This document shows positions 24,830-33,834 of a stretch of DNA of 64,000 bases, in pieces (within the stretch, counting starts at the first letter, position 1; each line of letters starts with the position of its first letter). The DNA is from JAVBRD01 sp031548365 (GTDB lineage Bacteria > Bacillota > Clostridia > Christensenellales > UBA1750): contig JAVBRD010000013.1 in NCBI GenBank assembly GCA_031548365.1, positions 62,001 to 126,000 of the forward strand. Reading direction: 5' to 3'. The position numbers and the translations under genes were made by a program. The notes beneath the pieces were generated by a model. That model was not told where the DNA came from, made no database searches, and saw only the letters and a list, made by a program, of their open reading frames with translations.

Positions 24830-25840
24830 GTGAACGGACGCGAGCGCTTTATGGCGATCATGGAGCATCGGAGCGAAACCTGCGGATTTTGGCATGGGAA
24901 TCCTCACCCCGACAGCAAAAAAACGCTGTTTGAGCACTTTGCCGTGAGAGATGATTTCGAGCTTGCCCTTAAGCTCGGTGACGACGTTTACTGGTGTATG
25001 CCGGAAGCCAATCGCGCATGGACCGCCAAGGCACCCATGTTCGATGTACTCGGCGGCCGCGCGCGCGCGAGCCTTAACCAGGGCGGCGTGTTCGCAGATT
25101 GTGAAGACGTGGCTGAGGTCGAGCGCTTTGCATGGCCGGACGCCTCCGCGCTGGATTTCGGGCCCACACTTGAGCTGCTGAGACGAACGCGCGCGCATGG
25201 CATGGCGACGCTGTCCGGCATGTGGTGCTGCTTCTATCACAACACCGCAGACTTTTTCGGCATGGAAAACTATTTCACCAAGATGCACACGCACCCTGAG
25301 GTCGTTCTCGCGGTGACGGAAAAAGTTGTCGACTTTTACCTGCGCGCGAACGATATGCTTTACGATCAGGCCGATGGTTTGATCGACGCCTTTTTCTTCG
25401 GAAACGACTTCGGCAGCCAGCTCGATCTGCTGATCTCGCCCAAAGCGTTCGCCACATTTGTCATGCCATTCTTTGCCAAGCTTGTCGATCAGGCCAAATC
25501 GCGCGGTCTCCGCGTGATGCTCCACTCGTGCGGCGCGATCTCACGTGTGATCCCGGACCTCATCGCCGCGGGCGTCGACGGACTTCACCCGATTCAGGCG
25601 AGAGCCCGCAACATGGACGCAGGCAGCCTTGAGCGCCAATATGGCGGAAAAATCGTGTTCATGGGCGGACTAGACACGCAGCATGTAATCACGTTTGAGA
25701 CGCCCGATGAGGTGCTCGCTGAGTGTGAACGCATACGCGGTGTGTTCGGGCCGAACTTCATCCTTTCGCCCAGTCACGAGTGCATCCTGCCCAATGTGCC
25801 GCCGTCGAACGTTGAGGCGATGGCCCGAGCGCGCAGGTAG
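24830..25840 (+). CDS. URO-D-family methyltransferase-like protein (copy 2)
   Basis: 336 residues from GTG 24830, with AGGAGG 5-10 bases upstream. URO-D superfamily features: NGRERFMAIMEHR at the start, FFFGNDFGSQLDLLISP, and RVMLHSCGAISRVIPDLIAAG, where HSCG supplies the zinc ligands used by methyltransferases of the MtaA/MtbA type. A final GPNFILSPSHECILPNVPPSN is standard. The HSCG motif argues for methyl transfer rather than porphyrin decarboxylation. It stands alone, with a terminator before it and a convergent gene after. The 200 bases that follow (25841-26043) hold only the next terminator. Confidence 0.85.
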   Translation: MNGRERFMAIMEHRSETCGFWHGNPHPDSKKTLFEHFAVRDDFELALKLGDDVYWCMPEANRAWTAKAPMFDVLGGRARASLNQGGVFADCEDVAEVERFAWPDASALDFGPTLELLRRTRAHGMATLSGMWCCFYHNTADFFGMENYFTKMHTHPEVVLAVTEKVVDFYLRANDMLYDQADGLIDAFFFGNDFGSQLDLLISPKAFATFVMPFFAKLVDQAKSRGLRVMLHSCGAISRVIPDLIAAGVDGLHPIQARARNMDAGSLERQYGGKIVFMGGLDTQHVITFETPDEVLAECERIRGVFGPNFILSPSHECILPNVPPSNVEAMARARR

Positions 25841-25995
25841 TGTCAAACGAAATTGTTCAGCCTTTAAAACTGTTTGGTGTCTCGGTGCTTGCCGCAACGG
25901 GCTGAGGTTTGTACTTCCGTCACCGACATCAGGTTCGCCAAGTGATCATGGATATGGCATACGCAATCAAGCCGCTCCGATCCGTGGGAAGACGC

Positions 25996-26026
25996 AAAAA
26001 CCCGAGCCGGTGAAGTCCGGCCCGGG
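25996..26026 (-). terminator. Terminator after GerMN gene
   Basis: Minus strand CCCGGGCCGG / CCGGCTCGGG stem (one wobble) followed by TTTTTGCG. Confidence 0.85.
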
Positions 26027-26043
26027 CCTTGCACGTGATCATG

Positions 26044-27072
26044 TCAGCTGCCACGAACGTCGCTGGTCACGGGCAGTGTGTCAAAGTCAGCCCCCCACGA
26101 ATCGCTCTCCGTGTTGACGAATGTGGGTATGGCGAGTGTGGCGCTGCCGGGATCAAACGCCTTGCCTTCGACTTGCACCTTGACTTCCTTGACGCCCGGG
26201 AACTGCGCGCATGTCAGCGCGAGCGCCTTCATGGCCTGCTGACCGCCGTCGCTTGAGTCGGCCACGGTCATGAACTCCTTGGTGAAGTTGATGGTGACAA
26301 TGCCGTTTTTCTGCGTGACGTTGAGAAGAGCGGTCTTCGGCGGGAGCGTGGCGTTTAAGCCGGAGTCCTTTTTAGGCCCCTTGATGAGCTCGAGGACGGC
26401 GGTGTTGACGTCCGCGTTACCGAACACCATGCGCGTGATGGGCACCATCGCGCTTGACGAGTCCGACTGGAAATACAGTTGGACTTTTTTTGCGCCTCCC
26501 ATGGTTACGCCGACAGGCAGGCTTTCAAGATTGATGTTGCCCCGCGAGATGGGTTTGGAGATGTCGGTGCCGTACTTCAGCGCGTCTGCGGCCTTCCCGT
26601 CCAATTTGATCTGTACTTTGTCGACCGTGGGGAACTCGGTTAGTGTGGAGACAATCGCGCTGACCATGATGCTTTCCTCGGCTGCGTCGCGCGCGGTGAG
26701 CGCCTGCTTGGCAAGATTGAGCGTCGCGGTTTTACTCGCGATATTCAGATCGATTTTCGTTCCTTCGGGGAGCACGGTCTTAAGGCCCAAGCGCGCTGCT
26801 TCCAGATCGTTCTGCCCGCCAGAGACCATGCCCTCGAGCGTCGCCTTCGCGATGCCGTCCTGCCACGGCAGGGAGCGCATCACAGGGATCAAGTAGCCGT
26901 TGTCGTCTTGGTAGTACATCACGGTGGTGCGCAGGGAGACTTGCTGTTCAGACGCGGTCGGAATGATTTCCACGGGAGGCTCAGTCACCGGCTCCGGGCG
27001 CGTGCAACCGGTGAGCAGTACGAGCGCAACCAGGGCAATCAGCGCGATTGGTCGCAGGATAGATAGTTTCAT
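26044..27072 (-). CDS. GerMN-domain lipoprotein
   Basis: 342 residues. The signal KLSILRPIALIALVALVLLTGC ends in a lipobox (LTGC), so the protein is membrane-anchored outside the cytoplasm or in the forespore membrane. Two GerMN repeats are visible: about residues 45-180 (TTVMYYQDDNGYLIPVMRSL onwards) and 185-320 (VQLYFQSDSSSAMVPITRMV onwards, ending FPGVKEVKVQVEG). Bacillus GerM carries two such domains and acts in sporulation and germination. This supports, but does not prove, spore formation. No neighbours suggest another role. Confidence 0.9.
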   Translation of the reverse strand: MKLSILRPIALIALVALVLLTGCTRPEPVTEPPVEIIPTASEQQVSLRTTVMYYQDDNGYLIPVMRSLPWQDGIAKATLEGMVSGGQNDLEAARLGLKTVLPEGTKIDLNIASKTATLNLAKQALTARDAAEESIMVSAIVSTLTEFPTVDKVQIKLDGKAADALKYGTDISKPISRGNINLESLPVGVTMGGAKKVQLYFQSDSSSAMVPITRMVFGNADVNTAVLELIKGPKKDSGLNATLPPKTALLNVTQKNGIVTINFTKEFMTVADSSDGGQQAMKALALTCAQFPGVKEVKVQVEGKAFDPGSATLAIPTFVNTESDSWGADFDTLPVTSDVRGS

Positions 27073-27153
27073 GGTTGTGACCTCCTCATGGGCGGTGTGT
27101 TTTGCCGTACATCCGTATGCCGTTTTTTGCAGGACTATGACGAGCCTTCAACA

Positions 27154-27185
27154 TAAAACGCCGAAACCCGAGCGGGTTCCGGCGT
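27154..27185 (-). terminator. Terminator after nagB
   Basis: Minus strand ACGCCGGAACCC / GGGTTTCGGCGT stem with loop GCTC, then TTTAT. Confidence 0.85.
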
Positions 27186-27205
27186 GCTTGAAACGATATA
27201 TCAGG

Positions 27206-27931
27206 CTATAGAAGGCTTGCGGCGGCTGAATCGAGGACGACGGTGACATCGCAGTGCAATTGGAGGATGGACGCAGGCAAATCGGGCGTGATTTCGCCCT
27301 TGACCATGCCCTTGATGACCTCGGCCTTGCTCTTACCGCTTGCGACGAGCACGATGGAGCGCGCGCGCATGATGCTTCCAATGCCCATGGAAAGCGCGAA
27401 CTTGGGCACGTCGTCAAAGCTCTTGAAGAAGCGCTGGTTGTCCCTGATGGTGTTCTCCGTAAGTGCCACGCGGTGGGTGATGGGGGAAAACGCCGGTTCC
27501 GGTTCGTTGAACCCGATGTGGCCGTTTGTGCCGATGCCCAAAATCTGAAGGTCAATTCCGCCCGCCGCGTCGATTTCGGCCTCGTACTCGCGGCAGTGAG
27601 CTGAAAAATCCTTGGCCAGCCCATCGGGCAAGTGAACATTCTTGGGGTCTACGTTGATGTGCGTGAAGAGGTTGTCGAACATGAACTTATAGTAGCTCTG
27701 CTCGTGATCGCGCGACAGACCGCAGTACTCATCAAGGTTGAACGTGCGCGCCTTTGAGAAATCGACGATGCCCTCCCGGTAGAGCTTGATCATCGCAGCG
27801 TATGTCGAGAGGGGAGAGGAACCGGTCGCGAAGCCAAGCACGGCGTTGGGCTTTTGAATAACCTGTGCGGCGAATCTCGTGGCAGCGATGCGTCCCAGCG
27901 TGTCGTAGTCCTTGGCTATGATGATGTTCAT
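27206..27931 (-). CDS. nagB: Glucosamine-6-phosphate deaminase
   Basis: 241 residues, the usual Bacillota length. Signatures: GFATGSSPLSTYAAM (phosphate site), FNLDEYCGL with the catalytic aspartate, QILGIGTNGHIGFNEP, and the late VLVASGKSKAEVIKGMVKG. It converts glucosamine-6-phosphate to fructose-6-phosphate and ammonia, feeding amino sugars into glycolysis. It begins 47 bases after purC and has no nagA beside it. The two genes may be read together from the purC promoter. Confidence 0.96.
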   Translation of the reverse strand: MNIIIAKDYDTLGRIAATRFAAQVIQKPNAVLGFATGSSPLSTYAAMIKLYREGIVDFSKARTFNLDEYCGLSRDHEQSYYKFMFDNLFTHINVDPKNVHLPDGLAKDFSAHCREYEAEIDAAGGIDLQILGIGTNGHIGFNEPEPAFSPITHRVALTENTIRDNQRFFKSFDDVPKFALSMGIGSIMRARSIVLVASGKSKAEVIKGMVKGEITPDLPASILQLHCDVTVVLDSAAASLL

Positions 27932-27978
27932 GAAGTCACCTCCTGCGTATTTTCGTAAGGAGCGTATGCTAATGGATG

Positions 27979-28668
27979 TTATTTCAGAACCAATTCGGAA
28001 AGCTCGAGGGGCAAAAGCACCTTGCCATCCTTGTAGACGCGCATATTGCCGCCCGATATTTCGTCGATGAGCAGCACGTCGCCGTTAGGGGCTTTGCCGA
28101 ACTCAAGCTTGATATCGTAAAGCTCAAGTCCCTTGACGGCCAGCGTGTCTTTGATGATGCCGCAGATCCGCTTTTGCATCGCCACGATGGTGTCGTACTC
28201 CTCGCCCGTCATCACGCCGAGCGCGAGCAGGCCCTCTTTTGTCACGAGCGGGTCGTTGCGGTCGTCGTCCTTGAAGGTGAACTCCACATAAGCGTTCAGA
28301 GGCGCACCATCGGCGATGTACGCACCGTAGCGGCGCAGGAAGGAACCGACCGCGCGGTAACGGCAAATGACCTCAAGGCCCTGTCCGAAGGGTTTTCCGG
28401 GCCAAACGGTCATTGTCGTGTTCTCGATGTCCGCGTCAACGTAGTGCGTTTTGACGCCATTCCGATTGAGAAGCTCGAAGAAGAGCCTAGACATACGCAG
28501 CCCCGCGCGTCCCGCGCCTTCGATGCTCAGGCCGACCGTGTTGGCTCCAGGATCGAATACGCCATCGGTGCCGGTGACATCGTCTTTGAACTTGAGCACA
28601 TACCGACCGTCACCCAAATCAAACACATCTTTGGTTTTCCCTTGATAGAGCTTATTTATGTCGATCAC
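27979..28668 (-). CDS. purC: SAICAR synthetase (phosphoribosylaminoimidazole-succinocarboxamide synthase)
   Basis: 229 residues from GTG 28668; GGGGA lies almost against it, so the exact start is less certain. The opening YQGKTKDVFDLGDGRYVLKF, the RRYGAYIADGAPLNAYVEF and the LLIDEISGGNMRVY segments are typical of PurC. It joins aspartate to CAIR in purine synthesis. The C-terminus is slightly short compared with the Bacillus enzyme. No other pur gene is nearby. The promoter at 28692-28719 lies directly upstream. Confidence 0.94.
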   Translation of the reverse strand: MIDINKLYQGKTKDVFDLGDGRYVLKFKDDVTGTDGVFDPGANTVGLSIEGAGRAGLRMSRLFFELLNRNGVKTHYVDADIENTTMTVWPGKPFGQGLEVICRYRAVGSFLRRYGAYIADGAPLNAYVEFTFKDDDRNDPLVTKEGLLALGVMTGEEYDTIVAMQKRICGIIKDTLAVKGLELYDIKLEFGKAPNGDVLLIDEISGGNMRVYKDGKVLLPLELSELVLK

Positions 28669-28691
28669 TCCCCGTCGGTTGAATGTTCCTC

Positions 28692-28719
28692 ATTATAATG
28701 TAAAACCGGGTACAATCAA
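28692..28719 (-). promoter_or_regulatory. Promoter of purC-nagB
   Basis: Minus strand TTGATT (28719-28714), 16-base spacer, TATAAT (28697-28692). No purine riboswitch fits in the short leader. Confidence 0.7.
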
Positions 28720-28755
28720 AGCATGGATCGAATTATGTTCGGGTTTATGCGCAAG

Positions 28756-28786
28756 CGGCGCCGAACAACCGTTGTGTTCGGCGCCG
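28756..28786. repeat. 12-bp perfect hairpin after yqzL
   Basis: CGGCGCCGAACA with its exact complement, 7-base loop. No T run follows on either strand, so it is not a standard terminator. Confidence 0.6.
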
Positions 28787-28793
28787 AATGGAG

Positions 28794-28934
28794 TCATCGT
28801 CTCTTTTCTTTTTCGATACGCTCTTTTTCCTCGCTGCGGCCTTCGCCGTATAGGGCGCGATACGCAAGGTAGTATCGCATATCGCCGGTGTTTTCGAACA
28901 AATCCCACGTCAACTTCATCACATCCCACCCCAT
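28794..28934 (-). CDS. yqzL: YqzL-like small protein
   Basis: 46 residues, read from ATG 28934 with a GGAGG site 8 bases upstream. The N-terminal MGWDVMKLTWDLFENTGD (W-x-x-F-x-x-TG) followed by YYLAYRALYGEG matches the small YqzL family, in which a tryptophan-phenylalanine helix is followed by TG and a tyrosine-rich helix. The C-terminal tail is made of Glu, Lys and Arg. In Bacillus, yqzL lies between era and recO; here it lies downstream of era after one unknown gene, which supports the call. Its function is unknown. recO is not found next to it. Confidence 0.75.
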   Translation of the reverse strand: MGWDVMKLTWDLFENTGDMRYYLAYRALYGEGRSEEKERIEKEKRR

Positions 28935-29016
28935 TGATACGCCTCCTCACAGTCGGTAGGATGCGCGTTTTTGCGGGGTGAAAAGCTAGCAATAAGTGGC
29001 TCGATGGAAAAATAAG

Positions 29017-29625
29017 CTAGACATCCGCTGAAGGCGTAATTTCGTTTACGCTCGCGCAGTACCAACTGACGAGGAAAAAGGAGATCGCGAAGGAGACAAA
29101 CCATGGCAAACGTGCGAAAATATGCACGCCCAATTGCCGCGCGATGGTCAGAATTGTTTCGACGGTGATCGTCCCGGCGGAGGCATTAAGCGAAAGACAA
29201 AACAGCTTTGGCCACGACAGACGCGCATGGTAATACGCGTTGGGAACGAGCGACGCTGTTGCCGCGACGAGAGACACGCCCATCTGACCGACGAAATAAA
29301 TACAGAACAGGCTGACGGCCTGCGACGCATAGACCAACCAAGGCAGGCTCAAAGGCGCGGTGGCGAGGGTAAATGCATCGGTGAAAGCGCTTTGCTCCGG
29401 CGACTGAGCGACACCAGGAGTTGCGCCGGGGAAGCTGGTTGCAAGGTTGTCCGCTCTGCCGAGCGCGTAGACTCCAATGAGCATGGCGACCAGTGCGATC
29501 AACGCCGCGATAAATGAGAGTTGAGCCAAAAAGGCGAATGCTCTGCGAGGAGGCGAGCCGAGACCACTCATCATCCTGGGTTTTGTAAAGCAGGCGAGGT
29601 ATGTCCTGATAAAACTGGCTGCCAT
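29017..29625 (-). CDS. Unknown polytopic membrane protein
   Basis: 202 residues with four to five hydrophobic segments (about 30-50, 90-125, 145-165 and 170-195) and an extracytoplasmic-looking loop rich in Ser, Gly and Pro (about 58-80). The basic N-terminus FIRTYLACFTKPRMMSGLG suggests the inside orientation. I do not recognise a family with confidence. It starts 25 bases after era and is followed by yqzL, so it belongs to the same transcription unit. A similar membrane protein is not part of the Bacillus version of this block. Confidence 0.75.
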   Translation of the reverse strand: MAASFIRTYLACFTKPRMMSGLGSPPRRAFAFLAQLSFIAALIALVAMLIGVYALGRADNLATSFPGATPGVAQSPEQSAFTDAFTLATAPLSLPWLVYASQAVSLFCIYFVGQMGVSLVAATASLVPNAYYHARLSWPKLFCLSLNASAGTITVETILTIARQLGVHIFARLPWFVSFAISFFLVSWYCASVNEITPSADV

Positions 29626-29650
29626 TTACGCAATCGCCTCCCGCGCAAGA

Positions 29651-30544
29651 CTATTCGCGGTCGTCATAACCGAGGTCGCGCAGCGTGGCGGGACTGTCAC
29701 GCCATCCTTCGCGCACCTTGACCCACAGCTCAAGATTGACGCGCGTACCCAGGATGCGTTCGATGTCCTGCCGCGCGAACGTGCCGATGGTTTTGAGCAT
29801 GGAACCCTGTTTTCCGATGATGATGCCTTTGTGCGACGCCTTCTCGCACATGATGGTCGCGTGGATGTTGCACAGCCCGTCGTGGGTCTTGATCTCCATG
29901 ATCTCAACGCCGATACCGTGCGGGACTTCCTCGCGCAGGTGGATCAAGGCCTTTTCGCGGATGGCCTCTGCGACGAAGAAGCGCTCGGGCTGGTCTGTGA
30001 TCATGTCCTCGGGGAAATACTGCGGGCCCTCGGGCAGCCAGGACACAATCGTGTCGACAAGCGCGTCAAGCCCTTTGCCCGTCTTGGCGCTGATGGGCAG
30101 GAACGTCTCAAGCGGCCATTCATTGAGCCGTAAAAGCAGGGGTGCGAGCTGTTCGTGCGTCACAGAATCGACCTTGTTCACGGCAAGCGCCTTTTTGACG
30201 CTGACATCGCTCAGCCGGTCGACGAGCTCGCGGTCGCTTGCGTCCACGTCGCCCGCGTCGACGACGAATAACACACCGTCGACGCCTTCAAGCGCGTTGT
30301 TGACGGCGCGCATCATGCTGTGGCCAAGCTGCGTGCGTGGCTTGTGAACGCCGGGTGTGTCCAGAAGGACAATCTGCGCGCCCGGGCGGTTAATGACGCC
30401 CATGATGCGGTTGCGCGTGGTCTGGTGTCGCGGGGAGACGATTGCGACCTTTTCCCCGACGAGAGCGTTCATGAGCGTTGATTTGCCGACGTTGGTACGT
30501 CCGACGATGGTGATAAAGCCGGAACGAAAACTCTGTTTTTCCAA
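29651..30544 (-). CDS. era: GTPase Era
   Basis: 297 residues from TTG 30544, chosen because GGAG lies 7 bases upstream and the length then equals other Era proteins; an in-frame start at 30673 would add 43 residues of unrelated sequence. G1 is GRTNVGKST (residues 15-23), G3 DTPGVHKPR, G4 NKVD, and the C-terminal KH domain contains KGIIIGKQGSMLKTIG. Era binds the 3' end of 16S rRNA and is needed for 30S assembly. The order YbeY-Cdd-Era is as in Bacillus. The 231 bases upstream (30545-30775) hold nothing I can identify. Confidence 0.96.
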   Translation of the reverse strand: MEKQSFRSGFITIVGRTNVGKSTLMNALVGEKVAIVSPRHQTTRNRIMGVINRPGAQIVLLDTPGVHKPRTQLGHSMMRAVNNALEGVDGVLFVVDAGDVDASDRELVDRLSDVSVKKALAVNKVDSVTHEQLAPLLLRLNEWPLETFLPISAKTGKGLDALVDTIVSWLPEGPQYFPEDMITDQPERFFVAEAIREKALIHLREEVPHGIGVEIMEIKTHDGLCNIHATIMCEKASHKGIIIGKQGSMLKTIGTFARQDIERILGTRVNLELWVKVREGWRDSPATLRDLGYDDRE

Positions 30545-30775
30545 AATAAAACTCCATTCCAATGTATCGAAAACGCACAATGCTCGACGCGCGGCACCGG
30601 ACGAGCTGGAACTTCGATCGCAGGGTGCATTGGCACAATCAAACCTCAGGATTTCCAGCGAGAGATTTGGCATGGCAAGAAGCTGGAGCTAACGGGTAGC
30701 TGCGCTGCGCAAGTCGAGAGCATCGCGGCAGGGCGAAATAAATGACGAAGCCTTGCTTATCGCTGTGCCCGGATC

Positions 30776-31645
30776 CTAGTTCTTCAGCGCGAATGAGTGG
30801 GGAAGCAGCTCCTTGAGCGTATAGGTGCGGTGAAACCCGTCCGGTGTTGCGATATGCACGCGCAGATCTGGAGCAAACTCTGCGAGCACCTGACGGCAAG
30901 CGCCGCAGGGCAAGGGCGGAGTTTTGGCGTAAACCGCGATATCGGTGAATGCTTGTTTACCCGCAGAAACTGCGGCGAACACGGCGTTTCGCTCCGCGCA
31001 TGAGGTCAGGCCAAAGCTCGCGTTTTCCACATTAACACCCGTGAAGACCTCGCCGTCGGATGTGCGCAGCGCCGCGCCGACGGCAAAGTGTGAATAAGGT
31101 GCGTACGCGTTACCGCTCGCGGTCTCGGCTAGGTCGATCAGCGGGCCCGCGTCCACGCGCTCCTGACCCAAGCGCTTCAAGATTTCTTCTTCCTTCGCGC
31201 GCATGACCGCACGGTCGGCATCGCTCTCGTGGTCAAAACCGAGCAAGTGGAGTGCGCCGTGCACACACAAAAAGGACAACTCGCGCGTGAAGCTGTGGCC
31301 GAACTCCACAGACTGGCGACGCGCGGCGTCAGCGCAGAGCACGATCTCGCCCACATCGACCGCGTGCGTCTCGGGCGAAAGCCCCGCACGTTCAAAGCGC
31401 TTGTCGTCGCAGGGGACACCGCGCCAGCGGATCGTAGGGAAACTGAGCACATCGGTTGTGCGGTCGATGCCGCGCATATCGCGGTTGAGTGCGCGCATGT
31501 CGTTGTCGTCCACCACGCTCACTTCGACGGAGACGCGCCGCGTTGAGCACATGAGGAACGCCGTGTCGAGCGCGGCGTTGATAAGCGCTTCATCTTCAGG
31601 CTTGAGCACACCGGCTTCGTCGTAAAGCTCAATCACCGCGCTCAC
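30776..31645 (-). CDS. YbeY endoribonuclease fused to cytidine deaminase
   Basis: 289 residues. The N-terminal half (about 1-155) is YbeY, the zinc-dependent RNase of 16S rRNA maturation: TTDVLSFP and the histidines H129, H133 and H139 in HGALHLLGFDH. The C-terminal half (about 165-289) is a complete cytidine deaminase: AYAPYSHFAVGAAL, catalytic CAE at 216-218, and zinc cysteines C247 and C250 in PCGACRQ. Both active sites look intact. There is no stop or start between the domains. In Bacillus these are separate genes with dgkA between them; dgkA is missing here. The start overlaps the pgpH stop (ATGA). Confidence 0.95.
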   Translation of the reverse strand: MSAVIELYDEAGVLKPEDEALINAALDTAFLMCSTRRVSVEVSVVDDNDMRALNRDMRGIDRTTDVLSFPTIRWRGVPCDDKRFERAGLSPETHAVDVGEIVLCADAARRQSVEFGHSFTRELSFLCVHGALHLLGFDHESDADRAVMRAKEEEILKRLGQERVDAGPLIDLAETASGNAYAPYSHFAVGAALRTSDGEVFTGVNVENASFGLTSCAERNAVFAAVSAGKQAFTDIAVYAKTPPLPCGACRQVLAEFAPDLRVHIATPDGFHRTYTLKELLPHSFALKN

Positions 31646-33813
31646 TTCAGCCGCCTCTTTTCGGGAGCTTCAAGCTTGATGGGCGCTTCGGGGTACTCGA
31701 TCCGCTCGTGATAAACACCCTTGAGCACCGCGCAGAACGCGTCCTGTATTTTGCCGAGATCTTTGAGCGTGAGGGGCGCGTCGTCAAGTTGGCCGTCCTC
31801 AAGCTTGGCGCGCATCAGCTTGTGCACAAACGCTTGAATTTTCTCGTGTGTCGGGCCCTGCAAAGAGCGTACGGCGGCCTCGACCGTGTCGGCGAGCATC
31901 ACGACTGCCGCCTCCACGGTTTGCGGCTTCGGCCCCGCGTAGCGGTAATCCGCAGGGTTGACGTTGTCATCGCCTTTCGCGGCGACCGCCTTTGTGTAAA
32001 AGTACCCCGTGAGCGAGTCGCCGTGGTGTTGCTCGATGATGTCCAAAATGGGCTTGGGGAGCTTTTCGCGCATGGCCAGCGTCACACCGTCCACGGGATG
32101 CGCGCGGAGGATGGAGGAGGAAACCTCCGGTTCGATTTTATCGTGCGGGTTGGCCATGCCCATCTGATTTTCGCCGAAGTAGATGGGACGCTTGAGCTTG
32201 CCCACGTCGTGATAGTACGCGCCGACGCGCGCGAGCAGGTCGTTTCCGCCAACTTCTTCCACAGCGCTCTCGGCAAGGTTGGCAACGAGGATGCTGTGGT
32301 GGTAAGTCCCGGGCGCTTCCAGCAGCATGCGGCGCAGGAGCGGCTGATTGGGGTTGGAAAGCTCCAGGAGCTTGGATGGCGTGAGCAGGGAGAACACGGA
32401 CTCAAATAACGGCGCAAGGCCAAGCGCCAATATGGACGAGAGGACGCCCGCGCCAAACGCCCAAGCGGCGTCGATGAACAGATCGGTCATGCGCGATGTC
32501 GTCATCAGCCCGATACACAGGACGACCGCCATGTTGGATACACCGATGATGACACCTGAGAAGACAAGCGCGACGCGCTGGTAGGACCTGCGCACCATGT
32601 ATACCGCGTGCGTGCCACCGATCAGGCCCACGAGCGCCGCGGAGAACATGGCGGGGGAGAGCAGCTGTCCTGAGCTGATGGTGACGATGGAGAGCAGGAC
32701 GCTCAAAACGAAATTGACCATGATGCTCACGCGTGGCTTAATGAGAAGCGCGATGAGCAGGCTTCCGAGTTCAAAGGGAACGAGCCATACGCTGATGGAC
32801 TTGACGGCGATGGCAACGCCCAGCGTGACCACGATGATGATGGCCACGAGCGCGGTGTGCTTAACCGAACGCAATAATTGCCGCTCAAACACGCCGAAGT
32901 AAGCCGCTATTACGGTGAACAAAAGCGCGAGAAGACCGGCGATGCCGATGTAGACGGATAAATCCGTGTGCTCGGCGAGAAGCCCAAGCTCGAGCATGAC
33001 CGCGTGCTGGGCCTCAGTCACGCGTCCGCCCTCGCGCACGATGGCTTCGCCCTGTTTGTACGTCACGGGCGTGATGGACTCGGTGGCCGCGGCGACATCC
33101 TTGTCGTACTGCGTCATGTTGATGTGTGTGTTGGCTTTCAGCAGTTGATCGGCTATGGTCATCCCGATGTCCTTGAGCTCATCCGGCAAAGACTGCGCGG
33201 GCCGGAGCGTGAACTGCTCCTCCACGGTGAGCAGGGACGCCGCGCGCGTCTCATCCTGCACGCCTTGATCGAGCACTTTTTGCATGCCGTACTCAAGCGC
33301 GGAGGCCATGGCCAAGACATCGGAAGTCTCCGCAAGGAAAAGCGCGTCCACCATGGCGCGGTCGAGAGATATGTCCAATTCGCCGCCGATACGCTCAAGC
33401 GTGGCCGTGCCCAGCATGGAAAGCGCTGTTGCGGCGAAGTCGGAGGCATTGACCTGTGTGCGAAGCGGACCGATGAGCGCTTCGGTCTCCGCGTGCTTGT
33501 CCTGAATTAGCGAAAGCGTTTTCCGCACTGAGGACATTACGTCCGCGCTGATGGCCGGGTCGCGCTCCACGCGTTTTTCTACGCGTGCGATCGCCTTTTC
33601 GCGCTCACTCTGCGTGGTCAGTTTGTCTACGATGTCCTTTGTCGCGGTAATCGTAGCCTTCGCGATGTCTCCAGCTTTTAGGTCGAACTTCGGCGGGGTG
33701 TAGGTGACGGCGATCATCACGTAGCATATCAGCATGCACAACACACATATTCCGGCCACAGGAAGGTAGGGATTGCGCGCGAGATGCCTGACCCTGAGAA
33801 TGACTTCGTTCAC
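31642..33813 (-). CDS. pgpH: 7TM-HD c-di-AMP phosphodiesterase (PgpH/YqfF type)
   Basis: 723 residues. One N-terminal membrane span (about 18-38) is followed by a large extracytoplasmic domain (about 40-280), a cluster of seven spans (about 285-490) and a cytoplasmic HD domain (about 510-700). HD-domain residues are HHSILVANLAE, AYYHDVGKL, HP in LRAHPVDGV and IIEQHHGDSLTGYF. Listeria PgpH and its relatives degrade c-di-AMP. It sits between phoH and ybeY as in Bacillus. The intact HD residues suggest it is active. Confidence 0.94.
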   Translation of the reverse strand: MNEVILRVRHLARNPYLPVAGICVLCMLICYVMIAVTYTPPKFDLKAGDIAKATITATKDIVDKLTTQSEREKAIARVEKRVERDPAISADVMSSVRKTLSLIQDKHAETEALIGPLRTQVNASDFAATALSMLGTATLERIGGELDISLDRAMVDALFLAETSDVLAMASALEYGMQKVLDQGVQDETRAASLLTVEEQFTLRPAQSLPDELKDIGMTIADQLLKANTHINMTQYDKDVAAATESITPVTYKQGEAIVREGGRVTEAQHAVMLELGLLAEHTDLSVYIGIAGLLALLFTVIAAYFGVFERQLLRSVKHTALVAIIIVVTLGVAIAVKSISVWLVPFELGSLLIALLIKPRVSIMVNFVLSVLLSIVTISSGQLLSPAMFSAALVGLIGGTHAVYMVRRSYQRVALVFSGVIIGVSNMAVVLCIGLMTTSRMTDLFIDAAWAFGAGVLSSILALGLAPLFESVFSLLTPSKLLELSNPNQPLLRRMLLEAPGTYHHSILVANLAESAVEEVGGNDLLARVGAYYHDVGKLKRPIYFGENQMGMANPHDKIEPEVSSSILRAHPVDGVTLAMREKLPKPILDIIEQHHGDSLTGYFYTKAVAAKGDDNVNPADYRYAGPKPQTVEAAVVMLADTVEAAVRSLQGPTHEKIQAFVHKLMRAKLEDGQLDDAPLTLKDLGKIQDAFCAVLKGVYHERIEYPEAPIKLEAPEKRRLK

Positions 33814-33834
33814 ACGCAGCCCTCCCCATTCCTT

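Noticed and set aside
28756..28786. Intrinsic terminator after yqzL
   Set aside because: The hairpin is strong but no T run follows on either strand, so it is listed only as a repeat.
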